This document shows positions 7,249-13,543 of a stretch of DNA of 25,527 nucleotides, in pieces; within the stretch, counting starts at the first letter, position 1; each line of letters starts with the position of its first letter. Source of the stretch: Candidatus Aenigmatarchaeota archaeon. GTDB lineage: Archaea > Aenigmatarchaeota > Aenigmatarchaeia > GW2011-AR5. Made by a program: the position numbers and the translations under genes. Location: contig JACQNX010000068.1 in the NCBI GenBank assembly GCA_016202875.1, positions 1-25,527 of the forward strand. The letters run 5' to 3'. The notes below the pieces were generated by a model, which had not been told where the DNA came from, made no database searches, and saw nothing but the letters and a program-made list of their open reading frames with translations.

Positions 7249-7836
7249 TCACGCCTCTTGTAATATTTTTTCTCTCATATCCCCTGTTATTTTTTTCTTC
7301 ACTTCATTGAAATGTTCTGGCAGCTTTTCAGGCTCAAGCCCACGCTTCAGATACTGGGAAAAATGCACTGAATATTTTTTGGCATCTTTGCTCTGCATCA
7401 TTTCTGCATATTCTGCAACATGCCTGCCTTCTATTCTTTCCTGTCGCGGCACAGCATCTTTTCCAATATTGATTTTCAGGCCAGCGTCTTTTGCCCCTAC
7501 AAGACATGCAAAAAGAGAAGACCCCCTTATTGACATCTGCATGCCTAAATCCGGCACTACCTCATCTATGCCTTTCTTCTTTGCATCCTTGCCTATAAGC
7601 AGACCTGACAAATAGGCAGCTGAGGTGTTTCCGCAGTGGCCCTTCCATCCATATTTTTTAAGAGCATTCGACGCTATTTCTGCCACTGTCTTGTCTCCTT
7701 TGGGATGAAGCTCAACAATCTGCAGATGAAAACTATTGCCAGACCTTCTGACAACTAACCTGGGCTTGCCAGACTTGAGCAGCGCTAAGCGCTGCGCATA
7801 ATCTGTCTTCTTCTGCAACCGTCTTTTGAACTGCAT
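7249..7836 (-). CDS. rpl18: Large subunit ribosomal protein uL18
   Basis: 195 residues, 5S rRNA-binding protein. It begins with a basic arm (FKRRLQKKTDYAQRLALLKS), then GKPRLVVRRSGNSFHLQIVE, a core with NTSAAYLSGLLIGKDAKKKG and ASLFACLVGAKDAGL-like segments, and the archaeal/eukaryotic C-terminal extension (VHFSQYLKRGLEPEKLPEHF). It sits between eL19 (four bases) and uS5 (two bases). The start follows AAGTGATCAT, which matches the anti-Shine-Dalgarno over GTGATC. Confidence 0.96.
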   Translation of the reverse strand: MQFKRRLQKKTDYAQRLALLKSGKPRLVVRRSGNSFHLQIVELHPKGDKTVAEIASNALKKYGWKGHCGNTSAAYLSGLLIGKDAKKKGIDEVVPDLGMQMSIRGSSLFACLVGAKDAGLKINIGKDAVPRQERIEGRHVAEYAEMMQSKDAKKYSVHFSQYLKRGLEPEKLPEHFNEVKKKITGDMREKILQEA

Positions 7837-7840
7837 ATGA

Positions 7841-8293
7841 TCACTTCTCTTTCTTAATCAGGTTGTTCCTCTCCAGGTAGATCATTACGTGAGACCTGCT
7901 TCTGAATATCCCGCTCTTAGATTTTGTATAAACCATGCGGTATGTCTTGCCATCAATTTTCTTCTCCGCCTTTAGGTCCCTTAGCAAGCTCCTTATAGCC
8001 CTGATTCTGTTTATCCAGTTTCTTTTTGCAACGCCGCTCACGTGTCCTTTCCTTGAGCCGGTTCCGCGCCTTCTTCCTTTCTTTTTTTGCAACTGGATCT
8101 TCTTTTTTCTGAAATTGCTGGCTCCTTTTTTCTGCCTGGCGGAGATGATGCCATCCTTTATCAGGCTGCGTATATCTTCAGCAGTGATGGCCTCTTCCAC
8201 ATCAGCAATGCGCTCAGGATTAATCCACACTCTTGTGACGCCGCAGTTTAATATCCTGCTTGCCATAATTTTCTGTGATCTTAATTCCGTCAT
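7841..8293 (-). CDS. rpl19e: Large subunit ribosomal protein eL19
   Basis: 150 residues, an archaeal/eukaryotic-type protein. MTELRSQKIMASRILNCGV, then RVWINPERIADVEEAITAED, the basic GRRRGTGSRKGHVSG segment and a C-terminus RMVYTKSKSGIFRSRSHV are all typical. The ATG at 8293 was chosen over an upstream in-frame start at 8380 because the family begins here and GGTGGAG lies just upstream. The upstream extension would overlap the zinc-ribbon gene. Confidence 0.97.
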   Translation of the reverse strand: MTELRSQKIMASRILNCGVTRVWINPERIADVEEAITAEDIRSLIKDGIISARQKKGASNFRKKKIQLQKKKGRRRGTGSRKGHVSGVAKRNWINRIRAIRSLLRDLKAEKKIDGKTYRMVYTKSKSGIFRSRSHVMIYLERNNLIKKEK

Positions 8294-8318
8294 TTTTCTC
8301 CACCCTGTCCAACAACAA

Positions 8319-8480
8319 TCAGTTCCAGAATTTATTCTGCCCCTTAGGTTCTGAAAAAAACAAAACAGAAAAGTTGTCAAACGCGATATTGCAGTTTTTG
8401 CAGCTGAAGCTGTGTTTCTGGACCTTGTTTCCGAAGTCCCCGCATAGAGGGCATTTTCCGGGGCCGAAGTTCACGAACAT
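8319..8480 (-). CDS. 53-residue zinc-ribbon mini-protein inserted between eL32 and eL19
   Basis: A short gene below common ORF-length cut-offs. It begins MFVNFGPGKCPLCGDFGNK and continues to a second Cys pair SCKNCN, giving C10, C13, C27 and C30, a compact two-knuckle zinc ribbon. The Phe-rich tail ends PKGQNKFWN. Support for translation is good: the eL32 stop is two bases upstream (TAA-TC-ATG) with AAGGAG 12 bases before the ATG, and eL19 follows after 25 bases. Small zinc ribbons are common among archaeal ribosomal proteins and rRNA- or polymerase-binding factors, but I do not recognise this one as a known ribosomal protein. A role on the ribosome is plausible and unproven. Confidence 0.75.
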   Translation of the reverse strand: MFVNFGPGKCPLCGDFGNKVQKHSFSCKNCNIAFDNFSVLFFSEPKGQNKFWN

Positions 8481-8482
8481 GA

Positions 8483-9289
8483 TTATGCAGTCTCCTTATT
8501 TTCTTCCGCTTCTGTAGCCGTTTTTTCAGGCGTGAATTCATACGTATAGATGAACACCTCTGTTTCCGGGGTCACGTTCTTTTCAGGATAGTGACGTTTG
8601 AAGGCTTCGATCAATTCGCCCGTTTCCTCGTAGGTCTTGTAGTGGCCCTTGTCCTTGAGGTCTATCTTGCTGAGGGGCATGCGCTCAACATTTATGATTT
8701 TGGCATGTCCTATTGTTTCTCCCTTCTGCGTGTTTTCGATTTTAACGACATCGCCGATGCGGAAGCCGTGATCCCGCATGCGGTACGTTTTTGTCTTGCC
8801 TTTCATCAACTGGGGAACTACGCTTTCATGGAATCCCATTTTTTTCTCCTTATTGCTTTCTTTTGTTGTCTCAACCTTCTCTTCCTTTGTCTCTGCCGTC
8901 TTCTTAACTTCTTTCTTCTTGACCTGTTTTCTTGTTACGATTTCCTGTTCTCTCTGCGCCGATTTTCTAATTTTCTTTGCATTGAGAATCTTTAATTTCA
9001 TCTGCTTAGCTTTATCTGCAATAATCTGCGTTTTCTTTGCTCCCAGTGAACGTGAAATTATTATCGCCACTTGCGCATGCTCCAAATCTCCCAGTGAGCG
9101 GACAATGCTGAAGCGCATGCCATCTACTTTGTTTCTTTCAGCATTTTTTGTTCCGTATCCTATCGCAGCCTGCAGTCCTGACCCGCCTTTTCTCTTCCGG
9201 AGCTTGCTCTGCCTGCCTTTCGGCCTTCTCCACTTTGTCCTCAGTTTCGGATATCTGAAATAATCCTGGGACTTGAATCGCTTGCTCAT
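8483..9289 (-). CDS. rpl32e: Ribosomal protein eL32 fused to a C-terminal ASCH (PUA-like) domain
   Basis: 268 residues. Residues 1 to about 115 are eL32: YPKLRTKWRRPKGRQSKLR, then GGSGLQAAIGYGTKNAERN and a C-terminal region with SRSLGAKKTQIIADKA. Residues 120-150 are a Lys/Glu/Thr linker. Residues 151 to about 253 look like an ASCH domain: MGFHESVVPQLMKGKTKTYR, with the G-K-x-x-T-x-R element of the family, then FRIGDVVKIENTQKG, GHAKIINVERMPLSKID and a terminal VFIYTYEF strand. ASCH domains are PUA-like and thought to bind RNA. The ATG overlaps the stop of the MazG-like gene by one base (TGATG), with GGAGTGG upstream. Archaeal eL32 is normally about 120-140 residues without such a tail. An internal start may also make the ASCH part alone. 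Confidence 0.87.
   Translation of the reverse strand: MSKRFKSQDYFRYPKLRTKWRRPKGRQSKLRKRKGGSGLQAAIGYGTKNAERNKVDGMRFSIVRSLGDLEHAQVAIIISRSLGAKKTQIIADKAKQMKLKILNAKKIRKSAQREQEIVTRKQVKKKEVKKTAETKEEKVETTKESNKEKKMGFHESVVPQLMKGKTKTYRMRDHGFRIGDVVKIENTQKGETIGHAKIINVERMPLSKIDLKDKGHYKTYEETGELIEAFKRHYPEKNVTPETEVFIYTYEFTPEKTATEAEENKETA
8837..8852 (-). promoter_or_regulatory. Internal Shine-Dalgarno and ATG at the eL32/ASCH boundary
   Basis: On the minus strand AAGGAGAAAAAAATG places a full AAGGAG six bases before an in-frame ATG, exactly at codon 151 where the ASCH domain begins. This could yield a free ASCH protein of 118 residues from 8839 to 8483, or be a leftover of a formerly separate gene. The linker is Lys-rich, so AAGGAG could also arise by chance from codon use. 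Confidence 0.45.
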
Positions 9290-9570
9290 CACATTCCACT
9301 CCGGTGGTTTCGTGTTTTGTTCTTTTCTACGATATTCCTGATAAGTTCTTCGCTGTTTGTGTTTGTGATCTCACATAATCCAAGCAGATAAACTATCATG
9401 TCACCAATTGCATCTTTGATTTCAGAATCATCCTGGTCTCTATAGCTGGCAGCAAGCTCTCCAAGCTCTTCTGTAAGCAGAATGATTTCCTTGCCTACGT
9501 CAGACGAATTGAACCCTCTTCGTTTTTTGTTCTCAACGATTTCTTTCTGTATTTCTGCCAGATCAATCAT
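9289..9570 (-). CDS. MazG-like nucleotide pyrophosphohydrolase
   Basis: 93 residues, all helical. The all-alpha NTP-PPase pattern is visible: IILLTEELGELAAS gives the E-E-x-x-E metal-binding element, and SEIKDAIGDMIVYLLGLCE gives the E-x-x-D element on the next helix. Single-domain MazG-like enzymes hydrolyse nucleoside triphosphates to monophosphate and pyrophosphate, often as house-cleaning or stress enzymes; the substrate here is unknown. Its ATG overlaps the stop of the upstream mini-gene by four bases and its stop overlaps the eL32 ATG by one base, so it is embedded in the ribosomal message between uL6 and eL32. Confidence 0.8.
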   Translation of the reverse strand: MIDLAEIQKEIVENKKRRGFNSSDVGKEIILLTEELGELAASYRDQDDSEIKDAIGDMIVYLLGLCEITNTNSEELIRNIVEKNKTRNHRSGM

Positions 9571-9734
9571 GTCGCAACACCTGCTTGAATTTTTTCAAGT
9601 AAATATCCTAAACTGCTGCCTTTGTCATAAAAAGCATCGGCTTGTAAATGTTCTGGTTTTATATGTGACGGAATATTCTGTGCTGCGTATTCTACATCGT
9701 CATCCACTATCAAAACTTTTTTCCTGTTTGTCAT
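9567..9734 (-). CDS. 55-residue mini-protein with a receiver-like VDDD start
   Basis: A short gene beginning MTNRKKVLIVDDDVEYAAQN and ending LLEKIQAGVAT. The first strand and acidic triplet look like the beginning of a CheY-type receiver domain, but nothing corresponding to the phospho-acceptor strand or the later Lys is present, so it is either a truncated receiver or an unrelated small protein. It is tightly packed: one base after the stop of the upstream gene (TGA-G-ATG) and a four-base ATGA overlap with the MazG-like gene downstream. The packing supports translation. Function is unknown. Confidence 0.6.
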   Translation of the reverse strand: MTNRKKVLIVDDDVEYAAQNIPSHIKPEHLQADAFYDKGSSLGYLLEKIQAGVAT

Positions 9735-9735
9735 C

Positions 9736-10206
9736 TCATAATCCACTCCCGTTCTGAGCCTCTTCGATTAGTAATCGAAATTGTTCATCTGCTTCTTGCA
9801 TTCTAGCTGACGGACTCATTCTTTTTGGAGTGTTTTTAAGATGCGCATCTATCTGATTTACCAGTTCAATCTTTTTTGGCCCTAAGGGTACCCGATACTC
9901 CACGTCAGCTGCATGAGGATGAAGAGCAGGCAAAAGTTCACTCTCGTAAAGATGCGCCATAAATAACGATGCACCGTAAGGTTGTTTATCGAGTGCATCA
10001 ATCAATCCACTTCCCTTCAAGTTCAGATGGTAAGCTATCACTGCACGCGGGGCTCCCAATGCAAAAGTCCACATAACACTAGAGAAATTATCACTAATCA
10101 CTACCTTGTACCCTTTCTGTCTAAGCATATTTGCCATCTCTGCTGTTTCCCTTTCTGCAGAAGTAGCAGACGGATCATAAAAAATTACAACATCTTCATT
10201 TGTCAT
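9736..10206 (-). CDS. Receiver-like (CheY-fold) orphan between uL6 and eL32
   Basis: 156 residues from the ATG at 10206; an in-frame ATG at 10215 overlaps the uL6 stop (ATGA) and could serve instead. A long upstream extension to 10389 runs inside uL6 and is rejected. The strand/helix order resembles a receiver: DVVIFYDPSATSAERE, then GYKVVISDNFSSVMWTFALG, APRAVIAYHLNLKGSGLIDAL, and a late ADVEYRVPLGPKKIELVNQI matching the Gad-x-Y-x-x-K-P end of receivers. The third strand has AYH where an Asp would be phosphorylated, so a phosphorelay role is unlikely. A C-terminal helix (PSARMQEADEQFRLLIEEAQ) follows. It forms a three-gene set with the VDDD mini-protein and MazG-like protein. The fold assignment is inference. 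Confidence 0.68.
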   Translation of the reverse strand: MTNEDVVIFYDPSATSAERETAEMANMLRQKGYKVVISDNFSSVMWTFALGAPRAVIAYHLNLKGSGLIDALDKQPYGASLFMAHLYESELLPALHPHAADVEYRVPLGPKKIELVNQIDAHLKNTPKRMSPSARMQEADEQFRLLIEEAQNGSGL

Positions 10207-10211
10207 AATAG

Positions 10212-10763
10212 TCATATCTCCCTGCCGCTCTGCAGCTTTCTCGCGCTGAGGAATATGCCATCCTGAAAAATCCTCCTGTCCCTTCTTCTCACCCTGCATG
10301 CGCGCTCTATGTTTGCAGCAGTCTGTCCGACATCCTCTACATTTATGCCAGTTACTTTTATGATGTCTTTTTCTATATGCACACCGCACGTGCCAAATAT
10401 GTCCACCTTTCTCACGCCTTTCTCGCCGAGAAAGTTTTTCACTTCCACAACGCCGTCTTTTGCGGCCACAGTTATGGGGAAATGGCTGTATACGATTTTT
10501 AGTTCGTAGCTGTACCCGTCTGACACTCCGACAAACATGTTTTTCAGGTGCGCCGCAATAGTGCCCACCATCGCCTGTGCTTTTCTTTTTTCTGAATATG
10601 TTTTCACAATAATTTTTCTTTCATTCTGCAGGATTTCTATTTCCTCATTGAATCTCGGGTCATTGAAATCTTTTGCAATTTCACCTTTGGGCCCTTTGAC
10701 TGCTACGCTTTTTCCTTCAATCTTTGTTTCCACATTATCCGGAATAACGATCTCTTTCTGCAT
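10212..10763 (-). CDS. rpl6: Large subunit ribosomal protein uL6
   Basis: 183 residues with the duplicated uL6 fold. The N-terminal domain has IPDNVETKIEGKSVAVKGPK and a SEKRKAQAMVGTIAAHLKNM helix. The second domain has SHFPITVAAKDGVVEVKNFL, then RKVDIFGTCGVHIEKDIIKV and the archaeal ending RRIFQDGIFLSARKL. uL6 binds near the sarcin-ricin loop and the factor site. The start is preceded by GAGGAGAG eight bases upstream. Confidence 0.97.
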   Translation of the reverse strand: MQKEIVIPDNVETKIEGKSVAVKGPKGEIAKDFNDPRFNEEIEILQNERKIIVKTYSEKRKAQAMVGTIAAHLKNMFVGVSDGYSYELKIVYSHFPITVAAKDGVVEVKNFLGEKGVRKVDIFGTCGVHIEKDIIKVTGINVEDVGQTAANIERACRVRRRDRRIFQDGIFLSARKLQSGREI

Positions 10764-10773
10764 AGCCCTCTCC

Positions 10774-11160
10774 TCAATATACGTATGCCAGCAGCCTTCC
10801 GCCTATTTTCTGCTCAATCGCCTCTTTCTGGCTCATGACGCCTTTTGGCGTGGATACGACAAGGATTCCAAATCCTTTTGCAGGTAAGTGTCTGTTCTCC
10901 CACTTTTCAAACCCGTCTTTTTTTACAGCGAATCGTGGCTTAATTGCCCTGGATTTGTTTATTCTTCCGACGAGGTCTATTTTGAAATGTCCTGACTTGC
11001 TGTCGTCAAGGAACTCAAAATCTCCTATATAACCTGCCTTCTGTATCACAGTCAGCACTTCTTTGATCAGCGACGAAGCCGGGACTATGCACATCCGCCT
11101 TCCTATTTTTTCTGCGTTATTTATCACGTACAATGTATCCGCAAGTAAGTCGTGCCGCAT
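10774..11160 (-). CDS. rps8: Small subunit ribosomal protein uS8
   Basis: 128 residues starting MRHDLLADTLYVINNAEKIG. It has the archaeal KEVLTVIQKAGYIGDFEFLD segment, SRAIKPRFAVKKDGFEKWE, and the C-terminal GFGILVVSTPKGVMSQKEA that contacts 16S rRNA. The ATG at 11160 was chosen over an upstream in-frame start because the family begins here. It follows uS14 by seven bases, and the ribosome-binding sequence AGGTGATG overlaps the uS14 stop. Confidence 0.97.
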   Translation of the reverse strand: MRHDLLADTLYVINNAEKIGRRMCIVPASSLIKEVLTVIQKAGYIGDFEFLDDSKSGHFKIDLVGRINKSRAIKPRFAVKKDGFEKWENRHLPAKGFGILVVSTPKGVMSQKEAIEQKIGGRLLAYVY

Positions 11161-11167
11161 TTTTACA

Positions 11168-11326
11168 TCACCTGTATTTCTTGAACCCAATCTCCCTCGC
11201 TATCTCCCTGAAGCATCTCCGGCAGTAGAAAAGCCTGTACTTCCTGATAACGCCTTTCATGCTACCACATCTCTCGCATTTACGGCCGCCGCGCCCGAAT
11301 TTTCTCTTGATAGCTTTATTTCTCAT
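11168..11326 (-). CDS. rps14: Small subunit ribosomal protein uS14 (zinc type)
   Basis: 52 residues, too short for usual ORF cut-offs. It starts MRNKAIKRKFGRGGRKCERC and ends FREIAREIGFKKYR. Two CxxC pairs (C17/C20 and C35/C38) make the zinc site, and the F-R-E-x-A-x-E-I-G-F-x-K-Y end is diagnostic for archaeal uS14. It lies in the expected slot between uL5 and uS8. AAGGTG is found upstream of the ATG. Confidence 0.96.
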   Translation of the reverse strand: MRNKAIKRKFGRGGRKCERCGSMKGVIRKYRLFYCRRCFREIAREIGFKKYR

Positions 11327-11345
11327 TTTCAGAGCACCTTCATTT

Positions 11346-11465
11346 TCATATCTCCATTATGATTCTTTTAGCGAAACTGCCCCTTTCAGCGCGCTTGTTT
11401 TCTGCTATTTTCTTTCCTTCTGCTTCGATGATCTCCGGAATTTTATCCCTGACTAATTTTTCCAT
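11346..11465 (-). pseudogene. Cut-down N-terminal fragment of a MazG-type (phosphoribosyl-ATP pyrophosphohydrolase-like) protein
   Basis: A 39-residue frame starting MEKLVRDKIPEIIEAEGKK. The L-V-R-D-K-I-P-E-I-I opening is the signature start of a MazG-like subfamily related to phosphoribosyl-ATP pyrophosphohydrolase, normally about 100 residues. Here the similarity ends after some 20 residues; the rest (ENKRAERGSFAKRIIMEI) is unrelated and the helices with the metal-binding Glu/Asp are absent, so it cannot be an active enzyme. GGTGGT lies five bases before the ATG and the uL5 stop is nine bases upstream, so it may still be translated. Best reading: a relic of a gene once inserted between uL5 and uS14. 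It belongs to a different subfamily from the intact MazG-like gene at 9289-9570. Confidence 0.6.
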
Positions 11466-11474
11466 CCTGACCAC

Positions 11475-11969
11475 CTATTCAATAGCAACCCCGAATTTTT
11501 CTCTGACAAAATCTACTGCTTCCTGCTGTGTTATAAGGTGGCTTTTCCCAACCTTGCCCGCAAGTCTTTTTCTTTTGATCCTGTATCCCGGCCTCTCAAG
11601 CGTCACACAAACATCCATCCCAAGAATTCCTATTTTAGGATCGTAGTCCATCCCAGGTATGTCTATGTATTCCCTGATTCCGAATGAGAAATTTCCGGTA
11701 CTATCAAAGCTATGGATAAGAAGCTTGTTTTCTTTTGCTTCAAGCAGAGTCCTGAGTACTTTTTCAGCATCGTCTCTTATCGTCACTTTGCATCCTATGG
11801 GCTTATTCTTGGGCACATTGAATGTTGATCTTTTCTTTGTTTTTGTGATGACAACTTTCTTGTTGCTGAACATTTCCAAAATTTTCTTTGCATGTTCAAC
11901 ATTAGTTTTAGTGCCGCAGCCTATATTCAGCGTTATCTTCTCTATCCGCAGTTTCTTCATGTCATTCAT
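11475..11969 (-). CDS. rpl5: Large subunit ribosomal protein uL5
   Basis: 164 residues, 5S rRNA-binding protein. It has LRIEKITLNIGCGTKTNVEH, the KKRSTFNVPKNKPIGCKVTI segment, FSFGIREYIDIPGMDYDPKI and the archaeal ending with RPGYRIKRKR. The ATG at 11969 follows GGTGAGCACA; ATGs at 11978 and 11960 are also in frame. The start overlaps the end of eS4 by eight bases, so the two are translationally coupled. Confidence 0.96.
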   Translation of the reverse strand: MNDMKKLRIEKITLNIGCGTKTNVEHAKKILEMFSNKKVVITKTKKRSTFNVPKNKPIGCKVTIRDDAEKVLRTLLEAKENKLLIHSFDSTGNFSFGIREYIDIPGMDYDPKIGILGMDVCVTLERPGYRIKRKRLAGKVGKSHLITQQEAVDFVREKFGVAIE

Positions 11970-12663
11970 TGTGCTCACCTACCGATATCACAGGCTCTGG
12001 TTTGCCTAGAGCAAAAATATAATTCAGTGGCAGTGTGACGGTTCTGTTTCCAACGGAAATTTCCGCAACATTGGGCTCAGAACTCTTTACTATTCTTATC
12101 TTGTCTAGAATGCCCACTGTCCCTATATTGTTTCCTTTTGTGACTATAACATGCACGCCCTTTTCCTGTTTTATCACATCCTTGATTTTTCTGGACTGTA
12201 CATCAAAAATCACAACATCGCCTGTCTTGTGCGGCGCGTCTGCAAGCAGTGTTGTGCCATCATGGAACTGAATCTGGATTTTGCCCTTCTTTGTCGCGGT
12301 CTTGCCCACTATTTTCTTCAGCTTGAGTGCAGATTCTTTCTTGTCAAGAGGGCGCAGGTATAATCCGCGCCTGCCTGGAAGTATCCTGTAATGTTCGTCT
12401 CCTATTGTAATGACATCCATGAGCCCTATCGGAAAGCCTGCAACCCTTCTCACAGTGCCGTCAATTTTTATTATTCCTGCATTAAGAAGTTCCCTGACCT
12501 CTCTCAGTGTTTCTGCGTAACGTAGCACCTCTCTGAGAACAACAGCGATTGTAAGCGCATTGCGCTTTGAATGAGGCCCTGGAAGCGGTGTAACTGTGTA
12601 TTTCTTCGTCTTCTTCTCTATGGGCCAGAATCCTGGAACCTCAAGTCTTTTTATAATTGCCAT
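11962..12663 (-). CDS. rps4e: Small subunit ribosomal protein eS4
   Basis: 233 residues, archaeal/eukaryotic type. It starts MAIIKRLEVPGFWPIEKKTK. An S4-like RNA-binding domain follows (VLREVLRYAETLREVRELLN, then GIIKIDGTVRR), and the C-terminal KOW-type part carries VTKGNNIGTVGILDKI. The ATG at 12663 was preferred to an in-frame GTG at 12669; the uL24 stop is two bases upstream and AAAGGTGCG serves as ribosome-binding sequence. Confidence 0.96.
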   Translation of the reverse strand: MAIIKRLEVPGFWPIEKKTKKYTVTPLPGPHSKRNALTIAVVLREVLRYAETLREVRELLNAGIIKIDGTVRRVAGFPIGLMDVITIGDEHYRILPGRRGLYLRPLDKKESALKLKKIVGKTATKKGKIQIQFHDGTTLLADAPHKTGDVVIFDVQSRKIKDVIKQEKGVHVIVTKGNNIGTVGILDKIRIVKSSEPNVAEISVGNRTVTLPLNYIFALGKPEPVISVGEHNE

Positions 12664-12665
12664 TT

Positions 12666-13049
12666 TCACGCACCTTTCTTTAATGCAGCAAATCGTTTTT
12701 TGTCGTTAAGATCCAATTTCATTACAAGCAGGTTGCTCGGGTCAATGCTGACAGCAACTTCTTCCCCGCTTGCCTTGCGCCTCTTTATATTTTCTACCTT
12801 TACTTTGAGCTTCTGCAGGTCTATTTTTTCAACCTTGCCGTAAAGTCCCTTGAACTCTCCTCTGAGAACCTTGACCTCGTCGCCTTTCCTCAATGGCAGC
12901 GACCTTCTCTTGTACTGTTGCCTGAGATCTTTTGCGAGATGCGCACTCAACATCTTCTGCCTCCTGTGCAGAGGCGCATTGTACCTGTACTTTCTCTGTT
13001 TCCTAGGCTGTTTGCTCGCAAGCCAGCGAGATGAATATTTTTTCTTCAT
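12666..13049 (-). CDS. rpl24: Large subunit ribosomal protein uL24
   Basis: 127 residues from the ATG at 13049 (MKKKYSSRWLASKQPRKQRK). The archaeal N-terminal arm contains RRQKMLSAHLAKDLRQQYKR, followed by the KOW domain LRKGDEVKVLRGEFKGLYGK. uL24 nucleates 50S assembly. The frame is open to 13145, but the extension has no family support and GGGGGG lies before the chosen ATG. It is preceded by the only large gap of the cluster (92 bases after uL14), which holds a 29-residue ORF. Confidence 0.96.
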   Translation of the reverse strand: MKKKYSSRWLASKQPRKQRKYRYNAPLHRRQKMLSAHLAKDLRQQYKRRSLPLRKGDEVKVLRGEFKGLYGKVEKIDLQKLKVKVENIKRRKASGEEVAVSIDPSNLLVMKLDLNDKKRFAALKKGA

Positions 13050-13135
13050 TGTCTGCCCCCCGTGGCTGCCCCAAGACGTGTTTCTGCTTTGTAAAAGAAT
13101 GCAAACGTTTCTCTTTTCATTGTTTCCGTAAACAT
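13046..13135 (-). CDS. 29-residue bridging ORF between uL14 and uL24 (doubtful)
   Basis: An ORF starting MFTETMKRETFAFFYKAETR starts seven bases after the uL14 stop and ends with a TGA that overlaps the uL24 ATG (ATGA). No good Shine-Dalgarno precedes it. It could keep ribosomes moving to uL24 by stop-start coupling, be the remains of a lost gene, or be chance. Confidence 0.25.
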   Translation of the reverse strand: MFTETMKRETFAFFYKAETRLGAATGGRQ

Positions 13136-13141
13136 AATTTA

Positions 13142-13543
13142 TCACAACACTATGCTCGCTATTTTCCCTATTGGTGTGAATCGTTCAACAACCTCTCTGG
13201 CAATAACAGATCTGATCTCTGTCCCTTGCGGCTCAAACGTCTTCGGATTTACCAGCACTGCTGCATTGTCTTCAAATTTGACACGCGTGCCATCGCTTCT
13301 TTTGTACTCCTGTTTCTGCCTTACAACAACTGCATAAACAACTTCATGCCGAATTTTTTCCTTGCCTTTTTTTACCGAGCAGATGATTACATCTCCTATG
13401 CCTGCTTTGGGCAATCTGCGAAGTTTTCCCTTATAGCCCTTAACATTTATGAGTTCCAATTCCTTGGCGCCGCTGTTGTCTACGCAGACCAGCCGTGCTT
13501 TTAATGGTATGCCTCTTACAATGCTGGATGTGATCGCCTTCAT
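13142..13543 (-). CDS. rpl14: Large subunit ribosomal protein uL14
   Basis: 133 residues starting MKAITSSIVRGIPLKARLVC. The conserved CVDNSGAKELELINVKGYKG, AGIGDVIICSVKKGK and C-terminal FEPQGTEIRSVIAREV segments identify uL14, which lies at the subunit interface and contacts factor-binding rRNA. The ATG overlaps the uS17 stop (ATGA) after GGTGAGC. A longer frame to 13636 lies inside uS17 and is rejected. Confidence 0.97.
   Translation of the reverse strand: MKAITSSIVRGIPLKARLVCVDNSGAKELELINVKGYKGKLRRLPKAGIGDVIICSVKKGKEKIRHEVVYAVVVRQKQEYKRSDGTRVKFEDNAAVLVNPKTFEPQGTEIRSVIAREVVERFTPIGKIASIVL

Noticed and set aside
10207..10389. Long version of the receiver-like orphan reaching into uL6
   Set aside because: It would overlap uL6 by nearly 180 bases with Arg/His/Cys-rich antisense-like composition; ATGs at 10215 and 10206 fit the usual junctions.
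13050..13145. Extended uL24 start
   Set aside because: The family begins at MKKKYSSRW; the extension has no similarity, and a G-rich ribosome-binding sequence precedes the inner ATG.
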